Assembly: GCA_038734945.1 (NCBI GenBank)
Contig: JAVYOA010000002.1
Coordinates: forward strand, 310,001-374,000
Source: Fervidicoccaceae archaeon
GTDB lineage: Archaea > Thermoproteota > Thermoprotei_A > Sulfolobales > Fervidicoccaceae
Reading direction: 5' to 3'
DNA: 64,000 bases
Shown one piece after another: positions 34,535-43,402 of this stretch (within the stretch, counting starts at the first letter, position 1; each line of letters opens with the position of its first letter). The translations under genes and the position numbers were made by a program. Below the pieces are notes generated by a model. It had not been told where the DNA came from. It was given only the letters and a program-made list of their open reading frames with translations, and did not search any database.

Positions 34535-34968
34535 TGAGAACCAGGGCCCTTGCAGAAGCCATGGCCATAGTGCTAATAGCGATTGTCTCTCTCCTTTTCA
34601 CCATTTTTCTGAGCACAGTGAATGAGAGAATCGCTGGAGAAACTGCGGAGAGAGCAGAAATGGTCAGCGATATGTCGCTCAGGAGCGTGGAGACTCTGTA
34701 CTTAAGCTTAAGCGAGAGTCATCCGTGCATAAAGAGCAATTTGAGGACTCAAATAGTGGCGCTCATTTTCTTCAGTCCAAATACGACGGAGCTATACAGG
34801 CATGATTCCAACCCGATCGAGGTCCAAGTAGGCTCCTGCATTCAGCTGAGCGAAATAGAATCGAAATCTCTCAAAGGTGTATGGAAGCTTCTCGTGATAA
34901 CTGTCCGCGGAAACGTCCACAGCTGGAACTCCACATTTCAGATTCAAGGTGTGAAGATTGAACCATAG
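34534..34968 (+). CDS. Pilin-like protein 2 (class III signal peptide)
   Basis: 144 residues from GTG 34534. The start MRTRALAEAMAIVLIAIV is a class III signal with Glu near mature position 3-5. The soluble part has two Cys (SHPCIKSN and VGSCIQL) that could form a disulfide, and ends with VHSWNSTFQIQGVKI. Likely a second pilin or minor pilin. It overlaps both neighbours by 1 and 11 nt, so the three genes are translationally coupled. Confidence 0.72.
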   Translation: MRTRALAEAMAIVLIAIVSLLFTIFLSTVNERIAGETAERAEMVSDMSLRSVETLYLSLSESHPCIKSNLRTQIVALIFFSPNTTELYRHDSNPIEVQVGSCIQLSEIESKSLKGVWKLLVITVRGNVHSWNSTFQIQGVKIEP

Positions 34969-36763
34969 GGGAATTGCGGAGGGAATTGGCGTCATTCTTT
35001 TAGCCCTGATGCTTACATCCTTCATCTCCATTTTAGCCTACGGAACGAGGCATGCAGAGAGCATAATCAGAACTGAGAGCAGCATCCAGTCAATATTAAG
35101 CTTGAGAAGAGCAGAGAGGATAGTATTTGGGGTAAATGGAAGCACATTGCTGGCAAAGAGCACTATTGAAACTGAGGCAGTTATGCTAGTAGTTTTCTGG
35201 AGCAATACTGTTTACTATTCCAATGAGAGCAGAATCCCTCTGCAACCTGGAGACTGGACTCTCCTTCCATTGCCACAGGAAGTAGCAGCTCTCATACTTT
35301 CATCAGGAAATGCTTCTCTAGGAATAATAACTCGCTACGGGAACTTCTTCGTTTTCACTCCGAATGATCTGGGCTCAATGAATGCATCGGTAAATCAAAT
35401 TCAATTTCTGAGATCTGGGGTCCTGCAGAGGGCAGGGAGCTTCAGTATTTACTATGTTGGAAATAGCTCGGCAATATATTCCTCATATCAAGCGACTGTG
35501 AGCGGTACATATGTAAAAGATTATTCAATGGGAAATGTTTTTGCCTCGCTCTCTATGTCCCTCAGCTCCTTTACTCCAATTTGGTCCCCCATTCTCATAT
35601 TCTATTCAGGAGATGTCTCCATAACTGAGAAATGGAACTGCAGCATTGTGAACGTGACTGTGGAAGATAGGGCTGGAGGAAAGATCAGCTTCTCTGCCTA
35701 TGCTAATGGAACGCTTATCAATAAGAGCACTGTGAATACCACGCAGGGCAGGTCGCTCAAGCTATTTTTATTTGATTTCTCATCGCAGAAGTACTCGAGC
35801 TCAGACGTGAAGATATTCTCGCTTCCAAGCGGTCCTGAGGTCTATGTCGTTTCAATAGTTCCCGTTCTATTCTCTGGGAGCTTCTACATTTACGCTACTT
35901 CGATTCTAGATGGAAGCTTGCTTTCCCTCAGCTACGGATCTCAATCCTCCAGCTCAAGCTCCTATTTATCCCCTCCAGGGAACATGGCTACTCCGAGCTA
36001 CATATATGCTGGATTTGTGAGCTTGATAGAGGGGGGATCTTACATCTATTATGATGGGAGCTTCAATTCCAGAACATCATCTCCCCACAGCATAAGCATT
36101 GAGCTGATAGACCAATCAACTCTTTCTGCCGCGATTGCTACAATCAATGTTGCTACCGCACTGCTTACAGACTACTATGGGGCTGGATATATAAGCTTCT
36201 TGGAACCTCCGGTGAATGTCAGCATGACTGGATTCAGCACTGTAATAAATGCGAAATCCTGGGATCTAAACAGGACTCCTGGAAGCTCAAACAGTTACTA
36301 TCAAGCACAATCTAGCATAACTTTTCCTGGAAGCTGCAGCGCCCAGGTCCTGGGAAAGATCTCGCTCTCAATTTCGTTCACAAATGCGGGAGGAAGCGCT
36401 ATTAATGGACCTCAGCCTAGTCCTCCACCCTACATCCCTACAGCACCTCCGTCGATATACTACATTCAGACTCCGATGCCAATGAATGGCACATCAATAG
36501 CAACGACAGTCTACTTATATGCTGAGAGAATTAACAGCAATCTCACTGCTAACTACATTAAAATAAATTTGGAGGACGGATCTTCTGAGAGCTTTTGGAA
36601 CGTTCCCTTCTCGATTATTTCCTCTCCGATAGGAGAGGTGTATGGGATAGCAATACCTCTAGATGGAGATTCTCGATATTCTTTGAGCATAACTGTGCTC
36701 TTTAACGGACAGAGGCTGGCGTATGGAACATTCTACAATTATCTTGCTCCATCTAATCCTTGA
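34958..36763 (+). CDS. Giant pilin-like surface protein, 601 residues
   Basis: The N-terminus MNHRGIAEGIGVILLALML is a class III (PibD-type) signal with RG before the cleavage site, yet the protein is four times longer than a normal pilin. The body is rich in Ser, Tyr, Asn and Thr with many N-glycosylation sequons (NGS, NSS, NCS, NVT, NGT) and a poly-Ser segment (SQSSSSSSYLSPPG), as in secreted beta-sandwich adhesins. It may form the pilus tip or an adhesin, a role that large minor pilins have elsewhere. TTG start with overlap. Function is inference from architecture. Confidence 0.7.
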   Translation: MNHRGIAEGIGVILLALMLTSFISILAYGTRHAESIIRTESSIQSILSLRRAERIVFGVNGSTLLAKSTIETEAVMLVVFWSNTVYYSNESRIPLQPGDWTLLPLPQEVAALILSSGNASLGIITRYGNFFVFTPNDLGSMNASVNQIQFLRSGVLQRAGSFSIYYVGNSSAIYSSYQATVSGTYVKDYSMGNVFASLSMSLSSFTPIWSPILIFYSGDVSITEKWNCSIVNVTVEDRAGGKISFSAYANGTLINKSTVNTTQGRSLKLFLFDFSSQKYSSSDVKIFSLPSGPEVYVVSIVPVLFSGSFYIYATSILDGSLLSLSYGSQSSSSSSYLSPPGNMATPSYIYAGFVSLIEGGSYIYYDGSFNSRTSSPHSISIELIDQSTLSAAIATINVATALLTDYYGAGYISFLEPPVNVSMTGFSTVINAKSWDLNRTPGSSNSYYQAQSSITFPGSCSAQVLGKISLSISFTNAGGSAINGPQPSPPPYIPTAPPSIYYIQTPMPMNGTSIATTVYLYAERINSNLTANYIKINLEDGSSESFWNVPFSIISSPIGEVYGIAIPLDGDSRYSLSITVLFNGQRLAYGTFYNYLAPSNP

Positions 36764-36813
36764 AGGATTTTTTCTAGCTTTTAAAGCTCTCCTTCATCTT
36801 CTGGGGATGAAAA

Positions 36814-37095
36814 ATGCATTTGCACTTCTACATTCTGAGCTTCTTCTTAAAGTTAGAGTCCCAGGTATTTACAGTATCTCCGGAGCCTCCTCCTGGAATA
36901 AGCGAGGCAATCATGAAGCTGCTTTCATGGTTAGCCTGGATAGGGTGGGTATCAGTTGCTGCTGCTTTAATTGCAGGGGGAATTAGCCTAGTCCTTGGCT
37001 ACATGGAAAGAGGAAAGAGGCTGATTCTTGGAGCCATTCTTGGAGCCCTGATTCTGGCATTCTACAGCGCTATTATCTCAGGGCTCATAGGATAA
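36814..37095 (+). CDS. VirB2/TedC (CedA1)-like conjugative-type pilin
   Basis: 93 residues. Residues 1 to about 25 look like a signal sequence (MHLHFYILSFFL core), followed by PEPPPGISEAI. The mature part has just two hydrophobic helices: LLSWLAWIGWVSVAAALIAGG (about 36-57) and LILGAILGALILAFYSAIISG (about 70-90). They are joined by a short basic turn GYMERGKR. This helix-turn-helix with a positive loop is the fold of bacterial conjugative pilins (TraA/VirB2) and of the archaeal Ced/Ted pilins. It is distinct from the four class III pilins around it. A GGGGATG segment precedes the ATG. A T-rich terminator follows. Confidence 0.65.
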   Translation: MHLHFYILSFFLKLESQVFTVSPEPPPGISEAIMKLLSWLAWIGWVSVAAALIAGGISLVLGYMERGKRLILGAILGALILAFYSAIISGLIG

Positions 37096-37106
37096 ATATA
37101 CAGAGA

Positions 37107-37123
37107 TTTTTTTGCCCTTTTTT
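37107..37123 (+). terminator. T-rich terminator after the VirB2-like pilin
   Basis: Two runs of six or seven T (37107-37113 and 37118-37123), 12 nt after the pilin stop codon, fit archaeal oligo-T termination. A highly expressed pilin gene could be partly insulated from the genes downstream by this. Confidence 0.45.
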
Positions 37124-37154
37124 AAGCCCCTTTTACTCTCTTGGAGGGATATAC

Positions 37155-37616
37155 TTGAGAAAAATCTGCAGAGCAAGAAAAATGAGGGGGATGAGCTCGG
37201 AGCTCATAGTAATGATATCCGTGGTCCTCATAGCGATGGTAGCAGTCTTTGCTCTTAGAGGATGGCTCTCCACCCAGCTAGGGAGGATGGGCAACATAGA
37301 CATGGCAGAGGCAACCTTCACCAGCACTTCAGTCAATCCAAGTAGCATGGTTATTGTAATTAATGTGAAGAATCTCCTTCCGAACCAAATAAGCATCATA
37401 GGATTTCAGATACTTCTCTCCAATGGAACTGTGCTCACTGGAAATTCAGCAGGTATTTCAACTTCGCCTGCCCTTCCAACAGCAGTAGCAGGAAAATCCG
37501 ATGGACTCTTAACCGTGTTCCTGAACAACATGCAGAATAGCATTCTGAAGATCAGCGTGAATGTTCAAGACAATTCGACTGGACAGACACAGTGGATTTC
37601 TGCGGTTGGAAGCTAA
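37155..37616 (+). CDS. Pilin-like protein 3 (class III signal peptide)
   Basis: 153 residues from TTG 37155, supported by a GGAGG site 6-7 nt upstream; ATG 37182 is an alternative. The segment RKMRGMSSELIVMISVVLIAMVAVFALRG contains the RG/MSSE cleavage pattern of archaeal pilins. The mature protein, about 140 residues, is a beta-rich domain (NVKNLLPNQISIIGFQILLSNGTVL) with weak similarity in style to archaellin and adhesion pilins. It lies directly before the assembly ATPase, so it is likely the main type IV pilin of this locus. Confidence 0.78.
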   Translation: MRKICRARKMRGMSSELIVMISVVLIAMVAVFALRGWLSTQLGRMGNIDMAEATFTSTSVNPSSMVIVINVKNLLPNQISIIGFQILLSNGTVLTGNSAGISTSPALPTAVAGKSDGLLTVFLNNMQNSILKISVNVQDNSTGQTQWISAVGS

Positions 37617-37647
37617 CTTCTCGGTCCTCATGGGGAGGCTAAAAATA

Positions 37648-39066
37648 ATGGGGATCATCCTGGAAAGAAAATTTTTCTCTGAAAAAGAAAGGAAAGTAGG
37701 GACACTTTTTTGTAGTGAGGATAAGCACCTCCCCCCTGAAAGCTCCACCCCGCACGAAAATCTTCCTTTGAGGTATAGAGTAGGAGCATATGATGTTCAA
37801 ATAGTGAGGAGCAACGGTGTTTATGAGTACCGCATATGTACAAAGAAGGAGCTGGGCGATCTTCATAATCTCATAGAGTCCAGGCTAGAGGAGATAATTC
37901 TCCTCATGAGAAAAGGGGCAGATGCAGGAGATGTTCTAACAAGCGTGCTCGGAATTCCTAGAGAAAAGGTCCCTGATGCCTTGTTTGTGCTCAGGAGCAT
38001 TCTTGAATATGGGAAAATCCAGGCTCTGCTCGGCGATGCTCACATCCAGGATATAAGCATTGAGGGGGCTGATAGAGTATGGATAAGGCACTCGCTCATT
38101 GAAAAAATGGATGAGGATCAGGACTTCATTCCTACCAATATATTTTTTCAGAGCGTTGAGGAGGTGCTAGTGCTGCAGCAGATAATTGCAACGAAATGCA
38201 ATGTCTACGTCTCCATGAGCAATCCCATTGTGGAGGCACAGCTTCCAGCTGCAGATGGAGGACATAGGGTTCACCTAGTCTTCCCATCTATATCTCAGAA
38301 CAGACCTGAAATAGTAATAAGAAAGAGACTGCAGCGCCCTCCAAGCATTAAGAATCTCTCCGAGAGGGGGGTAATCCCAGATGCTGCTGTGGAGCTTCTA
38401 AGGGGAATAATTGCTGCCAGAGCTTCAGCAATAATAGCAGGACCACCTGGTTCAGGAAAAACTACACTTCTCAGAAGCATACTTCACTACTTGGTACCGA
38501 GAACATGGAAGGTCCTCGTAATTGAAGATACAGGCGAAATAGATCCGCCTCCAGGGTCTCCTTGGACAAAGTACACAACGTTTGAGCTAGGTTCAGTGAA
38601 AATAGATCTTTTCGATCTGGCCAAGGCCTCTCTCAGGGCTTCAGGAACAAAGATCATAGTTGTTGGTGAGACGAGAGGCTCTGAGGCACAAGTCCTCTCC
38701 CAGGCAATGCTTGTGGGATTGGGAGCGCTCACAACTTTCCATGGGTCCAGCCCAAGCGAAGTCATCTCCAGGCTCATGAGCCCTCCAATCAACTTGAGGG
38801 CTCCCCAGATAGGAATGTTCCAATATTTGTTCGTACTTGGATTTGGAAAATCTCCGAGAAGGCAGCTAAAGTCACTGTCGGAGCTAAGCTACAGCGTAGA
38901 GAAGAAAATGGTTGAGCATAGAGTGATTTGGTCCAGGGAAGTTGATGGAATGAAAATTGACCCCGAGGAAATGCTTCGTAGGAGTGAGAGGTGGAAGGAG
39001 CTTCTGAAGAGGTCAATGGATGCTTCACATGGTGGAGATGAAGTTGAGGATCTCGCACAAGCTTAG
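37648..39066 (+). CDS. Type II/IV secretion ATPase (archaeal pilus assembly, GspE/TadA-like)
   Basis: About 472 residues from ATG 37648, which follows a GGGGAGG site; longer starts overlap the pilin gene. Walker A is IIAGPPGSGKTTLLRSIL (near residue 265), the Asp-box is VLVIEDTGEIDPP, and Walker B/His-box is IIVVGETRGSEAQVLSQAMLVGLGALTTFHGSSPSEVISRL. The N-terminal domain carries the ISIEGADRVWI and VSMSNPIVEAQLPAADGGHRVHL segments of the GspE superfamily. It hydrolyses ATP to assemble the pilus, together with the platform gene that overlaps its 3' end by 47 nt. Confidence 0.92.
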   Translation: MGIILERKFFSEKERKVGTLFCSEDKHLPPESSTPHENLPLRYRVGAYDVQIVRSNGVYEYRICTKKELGDLHNLIESRLEEIILLMRKGADAGDVLTSVLGIPREKVPDALFVLRSILEYGKIQALLGDAHIQDISIEGADRVWIRHSLIEKMDEDQDFIPTNIFFQSVEEVLVLQQIIATKCNVYVSMSNPIVEAQLPAADGGHRVHLVFPSISQNRPEIVIRKRLQRPPSIKNLSERGVIPDAAVELLRGIIAARASAIIAGPPGSGKTTLLRSILHYLVPRTWKVLVIEDTGEIDPPPGSPWTKYTTFELGSVKIDLFDLAKASLRASGTKIIVVGETRGSEAQVLSQAMLVGLGALTTFHGSSPSEVISRLMSPPINLRAPQIGMFQYLFVLGFGKSPRRQLKSLSELSYSVEKKMVEHRVIWSREVDGMKIDPEEMLRRSERWKELLKRSMDASHGGDEVEDLAQA

Positions 39067-40492
39067 GGAATCCTGCAGAAGGCATCTGATATCACTGTAT
39101 CCGGGAGTTGAGGAATATGCTGGAGCTAGGAGAAGGCTGAAAATCCTCTGCATTTTAACAGCGACTTCTCTTGTCATGATATCAATTGAGCTTGCTTTTA
39201 GAGCAAGCGCCTTCCCTCTCCTTATCCCCCTTCTCCTCTTTCCAATATTGACTGCACTTGAGATTTCTGCTGCTTTTGTGAGGAAAGCTCTGCTCAATGA
39301 AAGGCTTGAGCAGGAGCTTCCATTCCTGGTAGTTGCCTCTGCCTCTTTTTCCAGAACTGGGCTCGAGCTATCAGAGCTTCTAGAGCATGTTGCCAAGAGC
39401 AGCGTTTTCAGAGGAGCAAGGATGATAGGCGAGAAATACATAATTCTATCGAGATTATTTGGAAGGAATCAGGCCCTGAACTTTATCTCCAAAATTATTT
39501 CAGGAAAGAGCAGGTTCCTCCTATCGGAGTACAGCGTTTCTCTTTTAATAGGAACGTCAGTTCAGTTTCTCAGAGAGAGGGCAGGCGATATACTTAAGAG
39601 CTCAGAGACAATGGTTGACAGGGCAATCCAGCTCAGAGCAACAATTGCAATGATAGCAATAGTTCTCTATGGCCTATTTCCCAGCATCCTCATTGGAATG
39701 GCATTTATCCAGTCAATGAGCATCAGTGAGAGTGAAAACAGCTCTGGCTCCTTGGCCCTGCTCACAATGGGATTGACTTCCGCTAGCTTGCCTGCTGTTT
39801 TAGCTGCAATACCAGACTATCCTCTTTCCATGCTAGTTCTACTGTCCCAGAAGGCAAGCAAAATCTTTAGGGCTCTCTTCATAATTGGACTTATTGCTTT
39901 GATTTTGCCATCAGTGCTCCTCATCTATTTTCCGGAAGAGAGCTTCTCAGAGTTCGCTGTGATCTCTGCTGCAATCTCATGCATTCTCGGCATCCCATCT
40001 TTCTTTTATCCTCTTCTCTCAATTATAACTAGCAAGGTCGATCTCATAGCAGAGGAAATGTTGAACCATGCGAGAGTATGGAGGAGCCTTCACTTATTCA
40101 GATCCGCTGAGCTCGAAAGATTGGAAAGAAGGGATGTGAAGCCATGGATAGCAGAATTCATTGCTGAGATGCTGGAATTCTTCAGGGGCCTGGGAGACTG
40201 CAATCCCTCAATATTCGAGACTTTCGTTTCATTTATCAGTGAGAGCAGGAGAAGTGCTATGCGATTTACTATGAGTCTAGTACTCCTCATGATAGCTTCC
40301 ATAGCTTCCCCTATAATGAATGCAATGATTATCAGAATTTCTCCAGCCCCCAATAGCTCTCTATTGCTATCAGGGTATGTGAGCACGATTGCCATGGGAT
40401 TAATCGCGGGAAAGCTCTCCATAGGTAAAAACATGAGCACTTTTCTCCCGTCCATTTCCGCAATGCTCTATATCATTCTCGCCCCTCTCTGA
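39020..40492 (+). CDS. Pilus assembly platform protein (GspF/TadC/ArlJ-like)
   Basis: 490 residues with about eight or nine hydrophobic segments arranged as two T2SSF modules. The first cytoplasmic module contains LEQELPFLVVASASFSRTGLELSELLEHVAK, a typical TadC/ArlJ pattern, and the second lies around HLFRSAELERLERRDVKPWIAEFIAEMLEF. It forms the membrane base on which the ATPase drives pilin polymerisation. It overlaps the ATPase gene by 47 nt, so the two are coupled. Its length and double module match the UpsF and AapF group. Confidence 0.85.
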   Translation: MLHMVEMKLRISHKLRESCRRHLISLYPGVEEYAGARRRLKILCILTATSLVMISIELAFRASAFPLLIPLLLFPILTALEISAAFVRKALLNERLEQELPFLVVASASFSRTGLELSELLEHVAKSSVFRGARMIGEKYIILSRLFGRNQALNFISKIISGKSRFLLSEYSVSLLIGTSVQFLRERAGDILKSSETMVDRAIQLRATIAMIAIVLYGLFPSILIGMAFIQSMSISESENSSGSLALLTMGLTSASLPAVLAAIPDYPLSMLVLLSQKASKIFRALFIIGLIALILPSVLLIYFPEESFSEFAVISAAISCILGIPSFFYPLLSIITSKVDLIAEEMLNHARVWRSLHLFRSAELERLERRDVKPWIAEFIAEMLEFFRGLGDCNPSIFETFVSFISESRRSAMRFTMSLVLLMIASIASPIMNAMIIRISPAPNSSLLLSGYVSTIAMGLIAGKLSIGKNMSTFLPSISAMLYIILAPL

Positions 40493-40523
40493 GCATAATC
40501 TACCTGAATTTTCATGGAAGGGG

Positions 40524-42509
40524 ATGGATTTTGCTTTTCAAGAAGCCAATGGTTTATCCCATCCAGAAAAGATTCTCTCATATTTTATCTGCGTGATCAA
40601 GATGCTCCTCGAGATATTTCCCAGACTAAAAGGGACAAAGCTCAACATCAACATCTTAGGACCAAGCTTCACATTCTGCATAATGAAAGATTCCGCTAAG
40701 CTCCACATACTGCTGGATACATCGACGTCGCCAAACACACTGCGAACCTACTTTGAATCTAGGCAGTTTAGCTACGATAATTTCCTGGAAGCACTAGGAA
40801 GATCAGTCTATGCATCTGAGGCAAGGCTCAAGAGAGAGGAAGATTTTTGGCTTGGCAATTTCAGCATCTCAGATCTTCCGGGAACTATGGATTCACTTGA
40901 CTATCCATCTGCTGTGTGCTTATCTATCTCGAGGAGCTTGGAGCTCAGCAGGATTTTTTTGAAGCATTCAGCAGGACTCATCAAGAGGGCATCGAAAAAC
41001 GGAGATTACTTTCTCAGATCACAGGCTGAAATCTTTCGAAATATTATGAATAGGGTCCTACTCTTGAAATTAGTTCTGCTGGCTGGGGGAAGAGAAGATA
41101 TTAGAAAAATAGAGAAGCTGATTGATTCCCTTTCTATCGCTAAGCTCAGCTGGATGCGACACATTGTGAATACAAGTCAAGAAATATCGGAGCTTCTGAA
41201 GCCCCCCACAATTAGCCTTTTCGAAACTCTCATTGGGAAGACTAGAAAGATAACAGTTCTCGAGGAAAATTTGAGAGAGATGATTTTCCTTCCGGATCCC
41301 TCCATTTACAGAATAGACTTTTCCAGAGGTTCCCCTCTGCCCCTTCTCTCTGCAGAGAGAGTTGGAAAGAGAGCGTTCAGGATTGGTCTGCTTGAGAATG
41401 GAAAGGAGTTTAGATTGAGCGTTGAGGATCTCTACAGGCATACATACATAATTGGACGAACTGGCTCAGGAAAAACCAGCTTCATGAAGCTCCTAGTTCA
41501 CAGGATGAATGATCTGGGCGATCTCTCGCTGATTGTCGTGGATCCTCACGGAGATATGGCTAAGGAGCTTGCCGAGGAAGCTGCAAATTCAAAATATTTC
41601 CATCCAATCAACAGCCCGTTTGGCATAAACCCCCTTGATTTGCCGAATATGAATAGCAGAGAGCACGCTGTTTCAATAGCTGTGGATGTTGCTCTAGAGA
41701 TCTTCAGGGATGTGCTTAGACTCACTGAAAGCGCTGTGAATGTTAAATACATGCTCCAGGTGATCCTCAGAATTCTGTATGAAAAAAATGACTCGCCAAC
41801 TCTCGCGCAGCTCTATGATATGATATTGGATCTTCATGAGGGGAAAATAGAGAGGATCACAAGCGATGAAAAATGGGAAAAGCAGCTCAGAGTTCTTCAG
41901 AGGATGCAGAGCCAGAGCTTCATCTCAGCTCTCTCGAGGCTGGAGCCATTTGCACATGACAAGCTCCTCCTTAGAATAACCAGCAGAACAACTGTTGATT
42001 TCAGCGAGCTCATGCAGCCAGGGTCTCTTGCTCTATTCTCTGTTCCCAAGGCTGACCTTGGAGAGCACCTAGCTAAGCTCATTGCATCAGCTATAATTAT
42101 GAAGCTCTGGTTTCAAATTCTTGCGAGAGCGAGAAGTGATGAGAAGAGAACTCCCGTGTTCTTGGTTGTGGATGAATTCCAATTCATAGCTGATTTCCCG
42201 ATTATTGATACTATTCTATCGGAAGCTAGAAAGTTCGGGTTGCATTTAGTGATGGCCCACCAACACACTGGACAGATCTCGAGGGAACTATTTCAGTCAA
42301 TTATGACCAACTGCGCTGTGAAAGTCAGCTTCGCAGTCGAGGGGGAAGATGTAGCAAGACTCTCCACAATGGATGCTGCTTTTTCAGAGGCCATAGAGAG
42401 AAGCCTTGGCTCCCTCACTGTTGGAAAAGGCATTGTAAAAATAACTGGAAATTCTGGAGAGCAGCAGCCGCCTCCTGCAATCGTTACCTTTGATTATATT
42501 GAGAAATAG
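40524..42509 (+). CDS. TraD/VirD4/CedB-like DNA-translocation ATPase
   Basis: 661 residues. Walker A is YIIGRTGSGKTSFMKLLVHRM (near 311), with IVVDPHGDMAKELAEEA just after, and Walker B is FLVVDEFQFIADFP (D550-E551). Then come SEARKFGLHLVMAHQHTGQI and IMTNCAVKVSFAVEGEDVARLS, the motifs of the HerA/TraG/VirD4 coupling-ATPase group. The N-terminal 300 residues are mostly helical, with one hydrophobic segment near 15-30 (ILSYFICVIKMLLEIF) that may anchor it. In conjugation this ATPase pumps DNA; in Sulfolobus CedB is needed for DNA import. It is the last gene of the plus-strand arm, 31 nt after the platform gene. Confidence 0.8.
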   Translation: MDFAFQEANGLSHPEKILSYFICVIKMLLEIFPRLKGTKLNINILGPSFTFCIMKDSAKLHILLDTSTSPNTLRTYFESRQFSYDNFLEALGRSVYASEARLKREEDFWLGNFSISDLPGTMDSLDYPSAVCLSISRSLELSRIFLKHSAGLIKRASKNGDYFLRSQAEIFRNIMNRVLLLKLVLLAGGREDIRKIEKLIDSLSIAKLSWMRHIVNTSQEISELLKPPTISLFETLIGKTRKITVLEENLREMIFLPDPSIYRIDFSRGSPLPLLSAERVGKRAFRIGLLENGKEFRLSVEDLYRHTYIIGRTGSGKTSFMKLLVHRMNDLGDLSLIVVDPHGDMAKELAEEAANSKYFHPINSPFGINPLDLPNMNSREHAVSIAVDVALEIFRDVLRLTESAVNVKYMLQVILRILYEKNDSPTLAQLYDMILDLHEGKIERITSDEKWEKQLRVLQRMQSQSFISALSRLEPFAHDKLLLRITSRTTVDFSELMQPGSLALFSVPKADLGEHLAKLIASAIIMKLWFQILARARSDEKRTPVFLVVDEFQFIADFPIIDTILSEARKFGLHLVMAHQHTGQISRELFQSIMTNCAVKVSFAVEGEDVARLSTMDAAFSEAIERSLGSLTVGKGIVKITGNSGEQQPPPAIVTFDYIEK

Positions 42510-42604
42510 CGCTAGGAGAATTTTCGTTTCAGATTTTTCTATTGAACGTTAAAGAATGTCGTACTGCAGAAAAAGCAGTGCGTTTCATCTGAATGAGCAG
42601 ATTT

Positions 42605-42634
42605 GACCTCCCCGCACTAAAGGATGAGGCTTTC
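42605..42634. repeat. Possible IS200/IS605-type end remnant
   Basis: GACCTCCCCGCACTAAAGGA followed by TGAGGCTTTC resembles the terminal hairpin region common at archaeal IS200/IS605 ends (CCTC at 42607-42610 can pair with GAGG at 42626-42629 around CCCGC-CTAAAGG). No transposase lies next to it. It may be a decayed end or a solo element. It lies at the right border of the pilus locus. Confidence 0.3.
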
Positions 42635-42677
42635 GATATGTAAAGAGCCATTTTTTAAAAAACAACAATTTCTTTGT

Positions 42678-43064
42678 TTATCCAACAATTTCCCTTATTT
42701 CCTTGATGATCGTGTTCTCAATATGTTGAGTCCAAAGCATTTCAGGTATATCTATAGCGAGGAAGAGCCAAGTTAGAAGGATCGCTTCTGCAGCTGCTAC
42801 CGCAATATTTTGGATCCACTTTCCTATTCCAATATGAATTGTGAAGTCATTTGGCTGCCCCGCTATTAGAATTGTGAATGCTCTATCTGCTGTTATAATA
42901 TCACGCAAGATGCCTTCCTTCTTTGCCTGGATCACTATTCCTGCAGGAACAGTGGCCACCTGTGTTTTGTATCCATCGCTCTCTAATTTCTGAGCAATCT
43001 GCTGAGCTAACTGATTCAGATCCTTATTTTTGCCTTGGAATCTCAGCACCTTTTCTGAAACCAA
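42678..43064 (-). CDS. Conserved archaeal membrane-anchored protein of unknown function
   Basis: About 128 residues. A soluble N-terminal domain (FQGKNKDLNQLAQQIAQKLESDGYKTQ, then QAKKEGILRDIITADRAFTILI) precedes a single hydrophobic helix (NIAVAAAEAILLTWLFLAI) and a short acidic-basic tail. I recall proteins of this pattern in many archaea, but no function is known to me. The start is uncertain: TTG 43064 follows a GAGGTG site, and GTG 43073 and GTG 43046 are in frame. It is a single gene, convergent with the pilus locus. Confidence 0.6.
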   Translation of the reverse strand: MVSEKVLRFQGKNKDLNQLAQQIAQKLESDGYKTQVATVPAGIVIQAKKEGILRDIITADRAFTILIAGQPNDFTIHIGIGKWIQNIAVAAAEAILLTWLFLAIDIPEMLWTQHIENTIIKEIREIVG

Positions 43065-43225
43065 ATTTAGCACCTCATTGATAAATAAAACAGCTCTTCT
43101 ATTGTTTAAACTTTTGCTTTTTTCAAAAACTTCAATTCTATTTCATTTTTTCCGATTTAGAAACTATATATATTCTCTCCAATCTTGGGAGTCTTTCTTC
43201 TTGGAATTGGTTTCTCAAAAGTGAA

Positions 43226-43301
43226 TGCGGCGGCCGGGATTTGAACCCGGGATTGCCGGCGTGGCAGGCCGGCGTCCTAATCCAGGCTAGACGACCGCCG
43301 C
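43226..43301 (-). tRNA. tRNA-Gly(GCC)
   Basis: On the minus strand the acceptor GCGGCGG pairs with CCGCCGC, followed by A73. The anticodon stem GCCGGC/GCCGGC encloses the loop CUGCCAC with anticodon GCC, and the T arm is CCGGG-UUCAAAU-CCCGG. It is 76 nt, without intron or encoded CCA. Confidence 0.95.
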
Positions 43302-43402
43302 TTCCAATAATTCTAGAATCACAAGAGCTTTTTAAATTAATTGCTTTTTCCGCAAAGACAATTAACTGCATTTGACCATGAACACACAGGAGGGATGACG
43401 GC

